A DNA stretch of 64,000 bases from Paracoccus versutus (GTDB lineage Bacteria; Pseudomonadota; Alphaproteobacteria; Rhodobacterales; Rhodobacteraceae), in contig NZ_JRKO01000010.1 of the NCBI RefSeq assembly GCF_000763885.1, forward strand, positions 1-64,000, in the 5' to 3' direction. Below, piece after piece: positions 51,847 to 61,586 of the stretch; within the stretch, counting starts at the first letter, position 1, and each line of letters starts with the position of its first letter. The notes below the pieces were generated by a model. The model made no database searches. It was not told the origin of the DNA and saw only the letters and a list, made by a program, of their open reading frames with translations. Made by a program: the position numbers and the translations under genes.

Positions 51847-52995
51847 ATGCCCCGCATCGACCGCTACATCCTGTCGCAACTGCTGACCCTGTTCGGGTTC
51901 TTCGCGCTGGTGCTGGTTTCGGTCTATTGGATCAACCGCGCCGTCTCGCTGTTCGAGCAGCTGATCTCGGACGGGCAGACGGCGCTGGTGGTGCTGGAGT
52001 TCACCGCGCTGACCCTGCCGCTGGTGATCTCGGTCGTGCTGCCGATCGCGGCCTTCGCGGCCAGCGCCTATGGCACCAACCGGCTGGCCTCGGAATCCGA
52101 GCTGGTGGCGATGCAGGCGACGGGCATGTCGCCCTGGCGGCTGGCGCGGCCGGTGCTGGTCTTTGGCGTGCTGGTCGGGCTGATGGTGGCGCTGCTGGTC
52201 CATGCCGTGGTGCCGATGGCGCGCGGACGGCTGGCCGACCGCCAGGCCGAGATCGCGCAGAACGTCACCGCGCAATTCCTGCGCGCCGGCGCCTTCCAGT
52301 ATCCGGTGCAGGGGGTCACGCTTTACATCCGCGACATCGCGGCGGACGGGCGTCTGGTGGACTTCTTCCTCGAGGACGCCCGCGACCCCGGCAGCCAGAC
52401 CACCTATACCGCGGCCGAGGCGCTGCTGGTCAGGACCGACGAGGGGCCGCGGCTGGTGATGATGCAGGGCATGGTGCAGGACCTGCGCCATGCCGGCGAC
52501 CGGCAAAGCCTGTCGGTGACGCGGTTCTCCGAACTGGCCTATGACCTCGGCACGCTGATCGACACGGGTGCCAGCCGCAAGCGCGACCTGCGCGCCTATT
52601 CGACGCCGCGGCTGCTGGACCCCGACCCCGAGTTGCTGGCCGCGACCGGCGCCACCCCCGACCGCGCCCTGGCCGAGGCGCATGAGCGGCTGGCCAAGCC
52701 CTTCCAGGCGCCGGTGGCGGCGCTGCTGGGCTTTGGCATGCTGCTGCTGGGCGGCTTCAGCCGCTTCGGCGTCTGGCGGCAGGTGATCTGGGCGGTGGTG
52801 GCGCTGATCGTGGTGCAGTTCCTCAGCACGGCGGCCGAGAACCAGGTCGCCGGCAATGCCGCGCGCTGGCCGCTGATCTATGTCTCGCCCCTGGTCGGCG
52901 CTGCGATCTGCGCCGCGGTGCTGTGGCTTGCCGCCCGGCCGCGGCGGCTGCGCGGCGCCGCCAAGGCGACCGCGGCAAAAGGGGGCGCGGCATGA
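51847..52995 (+). CDS. lptF: LPS export ABC permease LptF
   Basis: The 382-residue protein has the YjgP/YjgQ layout: about three helices at each end around a large periplasmic beta-jellyroll. Visible are the N-terminal YILSQLLTLFGFFAL helix and ESELVAMQATGMSPWRL coupling segment. With LptG and the ATPase LptB it extracts lipopolysaccharide from the inner membrane. lptG starts within its stop. This is the first gene of the lptF-lptG-lptD-surA-pdxA-rsmA run. Confidence 0.93.
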   Translation: MPRIDRYILSQLLTLFGFFALVLVSVYWINRAVSLFEQLISDGQTALVVLEFTALTLPLVISVVLPIAAFAASAYGTNRLASESELVAMQATGMSPWRLARPVLVFGVLVGLMVALLVHAVVPMARGRLADRQAEIAQNVTAQFLRAGAFQYPVQGVTLYIRDIAADGRLVDFFLEDARDPGSQTTYTAAEALLVRTDEGPRLVMMQGMVQDLRHAGDRQSLSVTRFSELAYDLGTLIDTGASRKRDLRAYSTPRLLDPDPELLAATGATPDRALAEAHERLAKPFQAPVAALLGFGMLLLGGFSRFGVWRQVIWAVVALIVVQFLSTAAENQVAGNAARWPLIYVSPLVGAAICAAVLWLAARPRRLRGAAKATAAKGGAA

Positions 52996-54113
52996 TCCTG
53001 TCCACCTATGTCGCGCGGCGCTTCCTGCGCATGCTGGTGATGATCGCGGCGATCTTTGGCGCCATCCTGTTCCTGATCGACGTGGTCGAGCAGATCCGCC
53101 GCTTCTCGGACGAGAATATCGGGCTTTCGGGCGCGGCGGGCCTGTCGCTGCTGAACATCACCGCCAGCTTCTATTCCATCCTGCCGCTGATCACGGTGCT
53201 GGCGGGGATCGCGCTGTTCCTGGGCCTGTCGCGCAGCTCGGAACTGGTGGCGATCCGCGCCTCGGGGCGTTCGGGCATCCGGGTGCTTTGCGCCCCGGCG
53301 ATCACGGCGGCGCTGGCCGGGATGCTGGCGGTCGCGGTGCTGAACCCGATGGTGGCGGCGACGACCAAGCGCTATGACGACGCGGTCGCGCAGATGCGCA
53401 GCGGCGGCGGCCAGACCGTCAGCGTCGGCGACAATGCGGTCTGGCTGCGCCAGGCCCTGCCCGAGCTGGACGCGAACGGGGCCGAGACCGCGGGCCAGGT
53501 CGTCATCCGCGCCAGCCGCGCCAGCCCCGATGCCACGACGCTGTATGACGCGACCTTCATGGTGTATTCGCCCGAGATCGGGCCGACCCGCCGTATCGAC
53601 GCCGCCACCGCGCGGCTGACCCAGGGCGCATGGGAGCTGACGGACACCAAGGAATGGCCGCTGACCCAGCCCAACCCCGAGGCCATGGCCCGCACCGCGC
53701 CGCGGCTGGAGCTGCCGACCGACCTGACCGCCGCCCGCATCCGCGACAGCTTCGGCCGGCCCGAGGCGATCCCGGTCTGGCAGTTGCCTGCCTTTATCCA
53801 GGGGCTGGAGCGGGCGGGCTTTTCCGCCCAGCGCCACAAGGTCTGGTTCCAGATGGAACTGGCCCGGCCGCTGCTGATGGCGGCCATGATCGCCATCGCG
53901 GCGGTGTTCACCATGCGCCACATGCGCGGGCGCCGGATGGGGCTTCTGGTGCTGGGCGCCTTCGGCTGCGGCATCGCGCTGTTCTTCCTGCGCAACCTGG
54001 CGCAGGTGCTGGGCGACAACGGCGGCATCCCGCCGGCGCTGGCCGGCTGGGCGCCGCCCGTCGTGGCGCTGCTTTTCGCCCTCGGGGCACTCTTGCGGCT
54101 GGAGGACGGTTGA
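52992..54113 (+). CDS. lptG: LPS export ABC permease LptG
   Basis: The 373-residue partner of LptF has the same architecture. Helices at both ends flank a periplasmic domain, and SSELVAIRASGRSGIRVL is the cytoplasmic coupling helix contacting LptB. The ATG overlaps the lptF stop (ATGA), and lptD starts inside its own stop, so the three are translationally coupled. Confidence 0.93.
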   Translation: MILSTYVARRFLRMLVMIAAIFGAILFLIDVVEQIRRFSDENIGLSGAAGLSLLNITASFYSILPLITVLAGIALFLGLSRSSELVAIRASGRSGIRVLCAPAITAALAGMLAVAVLNPMVAATTKRYDDAVAQMRSGGGQTVSVGDNAVWLRQALPELDANGAETAGQVVIRASRASPDATTLYDATFMVYSPEIGPTRRIDAATARLTQGAWELTDTKEWPLTQPNPEAMARTAPRLELPTDLTAARIRDSFGRPEAIPVWQLPAFIQGLERAGFSAQRHKVWFQMELARPLLMAAMIAIAAVFTMRHMRGRRMGLLVLGAFGCGIALFFLRNLAQVLGDNGGIPPALAGWAPPVVALLFALGALLRLEDG

Positions 54114-56518
54114 TGGCGCGCAGGCACAAGGGACGCAAGACTGCGAAAACGGCGCGCGCGGCGCTGCTGGCGGCCATGCTGCCCGGCATGGCGCTGGGAC
54201 AAAGCCTGACGCCCGAGGGCCAGACCCTGCCGGTCTATGACCAGCCCGAAGAGGTGCCGCAGGGCCCCGCCGGCCCGGCGCTGGCCCCGACCGAAAGCCC
54301 CGATGACAGCGCCCGCTTCGCCGACGGCACCGAGGCGTCGCAGACGCCCCGCGTCGCCGCCCGGCCCGGCGGCCTGCGCATCACCGGCAGCGAGGCCGAG
54401 GGCACCGGCAGCCCGGCCACGCTGCTGGCCGACCAGGTCACGCTGGGCGCGGACAACCGGCTGACCGCCTCGGGCGGGGTGGTGATCTGGTATCGCGGCG
54501 CGCGGCTGGTTGCCTCGCGCGTGGTCTATGACAACGAAACCGGCTCGGCGGTGATCGAGGGGCCGATCCACCTGACCGAACCGGCCCGCGCCGGCACGCC
54601 CCAGGAAACCATCCTGATCGCCGACAGCGCCCAGCTGGACCCGAACATGCAGGACGGCATCCTGCGCGGCGCCCGGCTGGTGCTGGCGCGCGAGATGCAG
54701 ATGGCCGCGCGCGAGATGCGCCGCAGCGAGAATGGCGCCGTCACCCGGCTGGACAATGTCGTCGCCTCCAGCTGCCAGATCTGCGCCGAGAACCCGATCC
54801 CGCTGTGGGAAATCCGCGCCCAGGCCATCACCCATGATGCGCGCACGAACAAGCTGCATTTCGACCGTCCGCAGCTGCGCGCGCTTGGCCTGCCCATCGC
54901 CAGCCTGCCCTGGCTGACCGCGCCCGATCCCAGCGTCGAGCGCATGACCGGATTCCTGCGGCCGCAGTTCCGCACCACCTCGGGGCTGGGGTTCGGCATC
55001 AAGCTGCCCTATTTCGTCACGCTGGGCGATCATGCGGACATCACGCTGACGCCCTATGTCGCCGTTTCGCGCACCCGCACGCTGGAGCTGCGCTATCGCC
55101 AGGCCTTCAGCAACGGCGCGATGGAATGGAACGGCGCCATCTCGCGCGACAGCATCGAGCAGGGTCGCACCCGCGGCTATCTGTTCGGCGGCGCGCGGTT
55201 CGAGCTGCCGCGCGGCTACATGCTGGGCTTGCAGATCCAGATGGCCAGCAACCGCGCCTATCTGCTGGATTACGACATCTCCAGCGCCGACCGGCTGTGG
55301 AGCGGGCTGACGCTGGACCGCGTGCGCCGCGACCGCATGATGATGGCGCGGATCGGCAATTACGAATCGCTGCGCGAGGACGAGGCCGATGAGTTCACCC
55401 CCTCGGTCGTCGCCGATGCGCTGTGGAAGCGGCGCTGGACGCCCGGCCGGATCGGCGGCATCGCCAGCCTGGAATGGTCGCTGCACGCCCACCGCCGCTC
55501 GTCCTCGCTGGATCGCGACGGCCGCGACATGGCGCGGGGCTCGGTCGCGCTGGACTGGTATCGCAGCGCGATTCTGCCCGGCGGGCTGGTCGGCGCGGTC
55601 GAGACCCGGCTGGACGCCGATTTCTACCGCATCAACCAGGACAGCGATTATGACGACTGGGTGGTGCGGGCCGATCCGGTGCTGGCGGCCGAGCTGCGCT
55701 GGCCCTTCGCCCGCCATTCCGGCGGCATCACCCATATCGTCGAGCCGGTGGCGCAGCTGGTCTGGTCGCCCGAACGCGACGCCGAGGACAAGGTGCCGAA
55801 CGAGGACAGCCAGCTGATCGAATTCGACGAGGGCAACCTGTTCGCGCTGAACCGCTTTCCCGGCTGGGATGCGCGCGAATCGGGCTGGCGCGCCAACCTG
55901 GGCATCGGCTGGACCCGGATCGACCCGGCCGGCTGGTCCATCGGCCTGACCGCCGGGCGCGTCTTTCGCGACGAGGCCGACGCGGCCTTCGAAAGCGGCG
56001 CCACCGATCCGGGGTTCTGGGACGGCGGCCCCCTGGGCGGCAAGCGCTCGGACTGGCTGCTGGCGGCACATTACTCGGGGTCGAACGGGCTTGCCATCGC
56101 CAACCGCGCGCTGTTCGACGACGGTTTCTCGATCAGCCGCAACGAGCTGCGGCTGGGCTGGTTCAGGCCGGGACTGCAGGTCTCGGCCGGCTATCTCTGG
56201 CTTGATTCGGATGAAGGCGAAAGCCGCGACAAGGATGTGTCGGAACTGACCATGGCCGGGGGCTGGCAGGTCGCGCCCGGCTGGTGGGCCACGACCGAGA
56301 CGCGGTATGACTTCACCGCCGATCGCGCGCAAAAAGCGCAGCTGGGCCTGGAATACCGCAATGAATGCATAACCGTCGAAATGTCGGTCGAGCGGCGCTT
56401 TACCTCATCGGAAGAGGTGCGGCCGGACACCCGGCTGGACCTGGGCATCCGGCTGGGCGGCTTCGGCCAGCAAAAGCCCGGTCCGGGAACGGTGGCGCGC
56501 CGCGCCTGCCTGCGCTAA
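54113..56518 (+). CDS. lptD: LPS-assembly outer membrane protein LptD
   Basis: The 801-residue protein has a basic N-terminus and signal peptide (hydrophobic ARAALLAAMLPGMALG, cut near residue 29). An OstA/LptA-like beta-jellyroll follows (TLLADQVTLGADNRLTASGGV), then a large beta-barrel with alternating aromatic strands ending LRLGGFG. It inserts LPS into the outer leaflet with LptE. Cysteines in ASSCQICAEN and near the C-terminus could form the disulfides typical of LptD. Confidence 0.93.
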   Translation: MARRHKGRKTAKTARAALLAAMLPGMALGQSLTPEGQTLPVYDQPEEVPQGPAGPALAPTESPDDSARFADGTEASQTPRVAARPGGLRITGSEAEGTGSPATLLADQVTLGADNRLTASGGVVIWYRGARLVASRVVYDNETGSAVIEGPIHLTEPARAGTPQETILIADSAQLDPNMQDGILRGARLVLAREMQMAAREMRRSENGAVTRLDNVVASSCQICAENPIPLWEIRAQAITHDARTNKLHFDRPQLRALGLPIASLPWLTAPDPSVERMTGFLRPQFRTTSGLGFGIKLPYFVTLGDHADITLTPYVAVSRTRTLELRYRQAFSNGAMEWNGAISRDSIEQGRTRGYLFGGARFELPRGYMLGLQIQMASNRAYLLDYDISSADRLWSGLTLDRVRRDRMMMARIGNYESLREDEADEFTPSVVADALWKRRWTPGRIGGIASLEWSLHAHRRSSSLDRDGRDMARGSVALDWYRSAILPGGLVGAVETRLDADFYRINQDSDYDDWVVRADPVLAAELRWPFARHSGGITHIVEPVAQLVWSPERDAEDKVPNEDSQLIEFDEGNLFALNRFPGWDARESGWRANLGIGWTRIDPAGWSIGLTAGRVFRDEADAAFESGATDPGFWDGGPLGGKRSDWLLAAHYSGSNGLAIANRALFDDGFSISRNELRLGWFRPGLQVSAGYLWLDSDEGESRDKDVSELTMAGGWQVAPGWWATTETRYDFTADRAQKAQLGLEYRNECITVEMSVERRFTSSEEVRPDTRLDLGIRLGGFGQQKPGPGTVARRACLR

Positions 56519-56549
56519 TGTCCGGCGAAACCATGCGGCGAGGGAGCTG

Positions 56550-57824
56550 ATGCGGCGAATTCTTCTGGGGGCGGCCATGGCCGCGATGCTGGCAGCAGGC
56601 GGGGTGGCCCCGGCCTTTGCGCAGGGCAATCCGTTCCAGCCGCTGGTCTATGTCAACGATTCGGCCGTCACCCGCTATGAGCTGGAACAGCGCATCCGCT
56701 TCCTGCAGATCCTGCGCGCGCCCGATGCCGACCGCGCCTCGGCCGAGCAGGCGCTGATCGACGACCGGCTGCGCCTGTTTGCCGCGAACCAGATGGGCAT
56801 CACCGCCAGCGACGCCCAGATCGACGCCGGCCTGGCCGAGTTCGCCGGCCGCGCCAATCTTGGCGTCGAGGAATTCACCCGCGCCCTGGCCCAGGCCGGG
56901 GTCGAGCAGCAGACCTTCCGCGATTTCGTCGCCGCCGGCATTGTCTGGCGCGAGGTGGTGCGCCAGCGCCTGGTGCCGCAGGTCCAGGTCAGCGACGCCG
57001 AGCTGGACCAGGAAATGCAGCGCCTGATCGAGACGCCGCGCATCACCCATGTCGCGCTGTCCGAACTGATCATCCCCGCGCCGCCCGGCCAGGAGGCGCA
57101 GGCCATGGGCCTGGCGGAATCGCTGGTGCAGAGCGTGCGCTCGGAGGCGGATTTCGCCGCGGCGGCGCGGCAGCATTCCGCGACGCCCTCGGCCGAGGAA
57201 AGCGGGCGGCTGCCCTGGATGCCGCTGGAGAACCTGCCGCCCTCGTTGCGGCCGATCATCCTGTCGATGAAGCCCGGCCAGATCAGCCAGCCCCTGACCG
57301 TCGAGGGCGCGGTGGTGCTGTTCTTCCTGCGCGACAGCCGCGGCGCGCTGCGTCCCGGCGCCAGGGAACAGGTGCTGGACTACGTGCGCTTCCGGCTGGC
57401 CAGCCTGGCCGAGGCGAACCGGATCGCGGCGCTTTCCGACAGCTGCGCCGATCTTTTCGTCCATGCCCGCGGCTTGCCGCCCGAGCAGATCCAGCGCCAG
57501 ACCCTGCCGCAAGGCCAGATCCCGGCCTCCGAAGCGCTGCGGCTGGCGGTGCTGGACGACAACGAGACCTCGGTGGTCAGCCAGGGCGGCGCGGCCGAAT
57601 TGCTGATGCTGTGCAAGCGCCAATCCGCGCTGCTGGCCTCCGGCGCCGCGGCGGAGGCGCCGGTGGCGGTGACGGCCGAGGGCGAGACGGCCGCCGCGCC
57701 CGATCCCGACACGCTGCCGGACCGTGAAGAGATGCGCAGCCAGATCTTCAGCCGCAAGGTCGGCCAGGCTGCCGACAACTACCTGGCCGAGTTGCGGGCC
57801 AATGCAATCATCCGGCGGCCTTGA
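56550..57824 (+). CDS. surA: Periplasmic peptidyl-prolyl isomerase / chaperone SurA
   Basis: The 424-residue protein has a signal peptide cut near A24. It has a SurA N-domain (VYVNDSAVTRYELEQRIRFLQIL) and one parvulin domain (about residues 170-270: ALSELIIPAPPGQEAQ, GRLPWMPLENLPPSL), then a C-terminal helix region. It escorts outer membrane proteins such as LptD, encoded just before. E. coli SurA has two parvulin domains; this has a single recognisable one, common in alphaproteobacteria. Confidence 0.88.
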   Translation: MRRILLGAAMAAMLAAGGVAPAFAQGNPFQPLVYVNDSAVTRYELEQRIRFLQILRAPDADRASAEQALIDDRLRLFAANQMGITASDAQIDAGLAEFAGRANLGVEEFTRALAQAGVEQQTFRDFVAAGIVWREVVRQRLVPQVQVSDAELDQEMQRLIETPRITHVALSELIIPAPPGQEAQAMGLAESLVQSVRSEADFAAAARQHSATPSAEESGRLPWMPLENLPPSLRPIILSMKPGQISQPLTVEGAVVLFFLRDSRGALRPGAREQVLDYVRFRLASLAEANRIAALSDSCADLFVHARGLPPEQIQRQTLPQGQIPASEALRLAVLDDNETSVVSQGGAAELLMLCKRQSALLASGAAAEAPVAVTAEGETAAAPDPDTLPDREEMRSQIFSRKVGQAADNYLAELRANAIIRRP

Positions 57825-57838
57825 GCCCGGTTGAGCCA

Positions 57839-57891
57839 CCGGGGGCGCTTCGCCCCCCGGACCCCCAGAGGGTATTTGGGAAACGGAGAAG
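57839..57891 (+). repeat. GTATTT element with GC hairpin that supplies the pdxA ribosome site
   Basis: A hairpin CCGGGGGCG/CGCCCCC(C)GG (57839-57860) is followed by ACCCCC, AGAGGGTATTTGGG and AAACGGAGAAG, ending directly at the pdxA ATG. GGAG (57885-57888) in the repeat tail lies 3 bases before ATG and is the only Shine-Dalgarno for pdxA. It is the same type of element as at 21871-21924. Confidence 0.7.
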
Positions 57892-58860
57892 ATGACTGAA
57901 GCCCGCCCCATCATCCTGACCTGCGGCGAGCCGGCGGGCGTCGGGCCGGAGCTTGCGCCCAAGGCGCTGGCCTCGGGCGTGCCATTCGTGTTCCTGGGCG
58001 ATCCGCGGCATCTGCGCGAGGGCACCGCCTGGGCCGAGGTCGCGGCGCCGGGCGAGCCGGTGGCCGAGGGCGTGCTGGCCGTGCTGCGCCATGACTTCCC
58101 GGCGCCGGCGGTGCCGGGCCGGCCCGATCCCGCCAATGCGCCGGCGGTGGTCGAGGTCATCGCCCGCGCGGTCGACCTGGCCATGTCCGGCGCGGCCGGC
58201 GGCATCTGCACCCTGCCGATCAACAAGGAGGCGCTGAAGCGCGGCGCCGGCTTCGGCTTTCCCGGCCATACCGAATATCTGGCGCATCTGGCGGGCGACG
58301 TGCCGGTGGTGATGATGCTGGCCTCGACCCGTGTCGAGCCGCCCTGCCGGGTGGTGCCGGTGACGATCCACATCCCGCTGTCCGAGGTGCCGCTGGCGCT
58401 GACGCCCCTGCGGCTGGAGCAGGCGATCCGCATCACCGATTCCGCGATGCGGCGCGATTTCGGCCTGGCGCAGCCGCGGCTGGCCATCGCCGGGCTGAAC
58501 CCCCATGCCGGCGAGAACGGCGTCATGGGCGACGAGGAAGCACGCTGGATGGCGCCCCTGGTCGAGCGGCTGCGGCGCGAGGGGTTCGACCTGCGCGGGC
58601 CGCTGCCGGCCGATACCATGTTCTATCCAGCCGCGCGGGCGCGTTACGACGCGGCGCTCTGCGCCTATCACGACCAGGCGCTGATCCCGATCAAGACGCT
58701 GGATTTCGCCGGCGGGGTGAACGTGACCCTGGGCCTGCCCTTCGTGCGCACCTCGCCCGATCACGGCACCGCCTTCGACATCGCCGGCCAGGGCATCGCG
58801 GATGCGCAGAGCGTCATCGCCGCCCTGCGCATGGCGCATGAGATGGCGGCACGGCGATGA
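57892..58860 (+). CDS. pdxA: 4-Hydroxythreonine-4-phosphate dehydrogenase
   Basis: The 322-residue enzyme takes part in de novo pyridoxal phosphate synthesis. Visible family motifs include EPAGVGPEL near the start, [20 protein letters not shown] with a metal-binding His, the AGLNPHAGE motif and the [11 protein letters not shown] motif with another His. rsmA overlaps its stop by 4 bases. The ribosome site comes from the repeat just before it. Confidence 0.95.
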   Translation: MTEARPIILTCGEPAGVGPELAPKALASGVPFVFLGDPRHLREGTAWAEVAAPGEPVAEGVLAVLRHDFPAPAVPGRPDPANAPAVVEVIARAVDLAMSGAAGGICTLPINKEALKRGAGFGFPGHTEYLAHLAGDVPVVMMLASTRVEPPCRVVPVTIHIPLSEVPLALTPLRLEQAIRITDSAMRRDFGLAQPRLAIAGLNPHAGENGVMGDEEARWMAPLVERLRREGFDLRGPLPADTMFYPAARARYDAALCAYHDQALIPIKTLDFAGGVNVTLGLPFVRTSPDHGTAFDIAGQGIADAQSVIAALRMAHEMAARR

Positions 58861-59705
58861 GCGCCATCGACGGGCTGCCGCCGCTGCGCGAGGTGATCGC
58901 GCGCCATGAGTTGCGCGCCAGGAAGCAGCTGGGGCAGAATTTCCTGCTGGACCTGAACCTGACCGCCAAGATCGCCCGCGCCGCCGGCGACCTGACCGGC
59001 TGCGACGTGATCGAGGTCGGCCCCGGTCCGGGCGGGCTGACCCGCGGCTTGCTGGCCGAGGGTGCGCGGCATGTGCTGGCGATCGAGAAGGACGTGCGCG
59101 CCCTGCCCGCCCTGGCCGAGATCGCCGCCGCCTATCCCGGCCGGCTGGAGGTGATCCATGGCGATGCGCTGGAGGTCGACCCGCTGGCGCATCTGTCGCC
59201 GCCGATCCGCATCGTCGCGAACCTGCCCTATAATGTCGGCACCGAATTGCTGATCCGCTGGCTGACGCCGGCAGCCTGGCCGCCCTTCTGGCAGTCGCTG
59301 ACGCTGATGTTCCAGAAAGAGGTGGCCGAGCGCATCGTGGCGCAGCCGGGCGGCAAGGCTTACGGCCGGCTGGCCGTGCTGGCGCAATGGCGCAGCAAGG
59401 CGCGGGTGGTGATGACCCTGCCGCCCGAAGCCTTTGTTCCCGCGCCCAAGGTGCATTCGGCGGTCGTCCACCTGACCGCCCTGCCCGAGCCGCGCTATCC
59501 GGCCGATCCGGCGGTGCTGAACCGGGTGGTGGCGGCGGGCTTCAACCAGCGCCGCAAGATGCTGCGCGCCTCGCTGAAGGGGCTGCATCCCGAGATCGAA
59601 TCGCTGCTGGTCCAGGCCGGCATCGCCCCCACCGCCCGCGCAGAAGAGGTCGGGCTGCAGCAATTCTGCGCGCTGGCGCGGGGCCTGGCCGCCGCGCCGC
59701 GCTGA
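58857..59705 (+). CDS. rsmA: 16S rRNA (adenine(1518)/adenine(1519)-N6)-dimethyltransferase
   Basis: The 282-residue KsgA-type enzyme dimethylates two adjacent adenines near the 3' end of 16S rRNA late in 30S assembly. The [10 protein letters not shown]-terminus, SAM site [16 protein letters not shown] and catalytic NLPYNVGTE are present. It ends the lptF-to-rsmA run and is convergent with the DUF4167 gene 3 bases away. Confidence 0.95.
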   Translation: MSAIDGLPPLREVIARHELRARKQLGQNFLLDLNLTAKIARAAGDLTGCDVIEVGPGPGGLTRGLLAEGARHVLAIEKDVRALPALAEIAAAYPGRLEVIHGDALEVDPLAHLSPPIRIVANLPYNVGTELLIRWLTPAAWPPFWQSLTLMFQKEVAERIVAQPGGKAYGRLAVLAQWRSKARVVMTLPPEAFVPAPKVHSAVVHLTALPEPRYPADPAVLNRVVAAGFNQRRKMLRASLKGLHPEIESLLVQAGIAPTARAEEVGLQQFCALARGLAAAPR

Positions 59706-59708
59706 GCA

Positions 59709-60509
59709 TCATTCGCCGGAGGCGCTTTCGGCCTGGGTCTTTGCCGCCTTGGCACCCTGTCCGCGGCCGGTTTTCGCCGAGGCCTTGGCACCTTCCTCGG
59801 CCGGTTTCTTGCGGCTGCGCGGCGCGGCCGCCCCGGTGGTGCGGCTGCTGCGCCGGCGCGCCGCAGGGGCGGGCTCGGCGGCCGGTTCCCCGGCTGCCGC
59901 GTTCTCGGCGGGGGCCGGTGCGGCCGGGGTCGGTTCGGCAGGGGTTTCGGACCGGACGGCGCTTTCCGGGGTTTCCACCGGGCCGGCGGCATCCTCGTCG
60001 GCAGCGATCACCGGCGGCAGCCCGGAATCGGCGGGCGCGGCGGCGGGCTGGGCGCGTTCTTCCGCGCGGGGGGCGGGCTGCTGGCGTTCCTCGCGGCGGT
60101 CATCGCGACGCTCGTCGCGGCGATCCTCGCGCCGGTCGTGACGGTCCTGGCGGTGGCCGTGATGGCCGTTCTGGCCATTGCCGTTCTCGGACGCAGCCGA
60201 GCCATTGCCGTCCTGGGCATCATCGTCGCGGCCCTGGTGCTGGTGGCCCTGGCGCTCGGCCTGCTCGCGCTGCGCCTCGCCCAGCATGCGGGTGTAATGT
60301 TCTGCGTGCTGAAGAAAGCTCTGCTCGGCCACCCGGTCGTTGGAAAGCTGGGCGTCGCGGGCGAGCGTCAGGTATTTCTCGATGATCTGCTGGGGCGTGC
60401 CGCGCACCTTGCCCTCGGGGCCCGAGGAATCGAAGACGCGGTTGACGATATTGCCCAGCGAACGCTGGCGGTTCGACTTGTTACGCGAACGGGATTTGGA
60501 TGATCTCAT
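59709..60509 (-). CDS. DUF4167 family protein with charged repeats
   Basis: The 266-residue protein starts with the DUF4167 core (residues 1-80: RSRNKSNRQRSLGNIVNRVFDSSGPEGKVRG, then a helical YTRML segment), which is basic and probably binds RNA or DNA. A long low-complexity region follows, including an HRxDR/RRDDRRE-type repeat and an Ala/Pro/Lys tail. Function is unknown. It is conserved in Rhizobiales and Rhodobacterales. It may be co-transcribed with prfA-prmC, whose stop lies 245 bases upstream. Confidence 0.75.
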   Translation of the reverse strand: MRSSKSRSRNKSNRQRSLGNIVNRVFDSSGPEGKVRGTPQQIIEKYLTLARDAQLSNDRVAEQSFLQHAEHYTRMLGEAQREQAERQGHQHQGRDDDAQDGNGSAASENGNGQNGHHGHRQDRHDRREDRRDERRDDRREERQQPAPRAEERAQPAAAPADSGLPPVIAADEDAAGPVETPESAVRSETPAEPTPAAPAPAENAAAGEPAAEPAPAARRRSSRTTGAAAPRSRKKPAEEGAKASAKTGRGQGAKAAKTQAESASGE

Positions 60510-60754
60510 CAGCTTGTTGTCAGTTTATGTCCGGCAAGGGCCGGCTAAGGTTGGGGTCATTCCGAAGGCGGGTGTCAGCGCAGGCGCAGCGTTTGCTCCG
60601 GCTCCCGCGTCACCAGTAAAACTGGATTATCTGAGTATGACTGACCCGTGCGCGGGCGGTGCGCCCCCGTCACAATTGCGAATAAACACGCCGCAGCGCC
60701 GCTTACAAGCGAAAATTTCGTCAAAAGCCGCGAAAGGCGCGGAAGCTTGCCGGA

Positions 60755-61582
60755 TCAAAGCGGCTTGCGGGCGGCGACGACCCGGTCGCGCCCGTCCAGG
60801 TCGGGCAGGATCCGGGGCTCGGCCAGACCGGCTGCGCGCATCAGCGCCGCCACGGCCGCGCCCTGCGTGGGGCCGATCTCGACCATCAGCCGGCCGCCGG
60901 GCGACAGATGCGCGGGCGCCCCGGCGGCGATGGCGCGATAGGCGGAAAGCCCGTCCGCCCCGTCGGTCAGGGCCTGCCGCGGCTCCCATTCCCGCACCTC
61001 GGGCGCAAGCTGCGCCATCTCGTCCAGCGCGATATAGGGCGGGTTCGAGACGATCAGGTCGAACTGCCCCGTGACCGAGGCGAACCAGTCGGATTCAAGG
61101 AAATCCGCACAAACCCCCACGGTCCTGGCATTTTCTCGCGCCACCTCCAGCGCGGCGGCCGAGATGTCGGTGCCAAGCCCGCGCGCGCCCGGCCGCTCGG
61201 CCAGAAGCGAGATCAGGATCGCCCCCGTGCCGGTGCCCAGGTCCAGCACCGAGGCAAAGGGCCCGGCCAGCGCCGCCTCGACCAGGGTCTCGGTTTCCGG
61301 GCGGGGATCGAGCGTGTCGCGGGTCACGCGGAACTCGTGCTTCCAGAAGGCGCGGCGGCCCAGGATCTGGCTGACCGGCTGGCGCGCGGCGCGGGCGGCC
61401 AGGGTTGCGTCGAAACGTCGCAGAGCCTCGGGCGGCAGCGGCGCAGCCAGCGCGGCGGCCAGGTGGTGGCGCGGCAGGTCCAGGGCATGGGCCAGGAGCA
61501 GCCGGGCATCCTCGGCCGCGCCGGGCACGCCGGCCTGGGCGAGTCGTGCGGCGCCTTGCCGCAGGGCCTCGGCCCCGGTCAT
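60755..61582 (-). CDS. prmC: Peptide chain release factor N(5)-glutamine methyltransferase
   Basis: The 275-residue enzyme methylates the glutamine of the GGQ motif of release factors. SAM motif VLDLGTGTGAIL and the catalytic NPPY (in LIVSNPPYIA, about residue 181) are visible. It starts 4 bases after prfA, whose product is its substrate, the classical prfA-prmC arrangement. Confidence 0.95.
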   Translation of the reverse strand: MTGAEALRQGAARLAQAGVPGAAEDARLLLAHALDLPRHHLAAALAAPLPPEALRRFDATLAARAARQPVSQILGRRAFWKHEFRVTRDTLDPRPETETLVEAALAGPFASVLDLGTGTGAILISLLAERPGARGLGTDISAAALEVARENARTVGVCADFLESDWFASVTGQFDLIVSNPPYIALDEMAQLAPEVREWEPRQALTDGADGLSAYRAIAAGAPAHLSPGGRLMVEIGPTQGAAVAALMRAAGLAEPRILPDLDGRDRVVAARKPL

Positions 61583-61586
61583 GGAA

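Noticed and set aside
53372-56332. A 986-codon minus-strand frame opposite lptG and lptD
   Set aside because: lptF-lptG-lptD are coupled and typical; the reverse frame is an antisense shadow.
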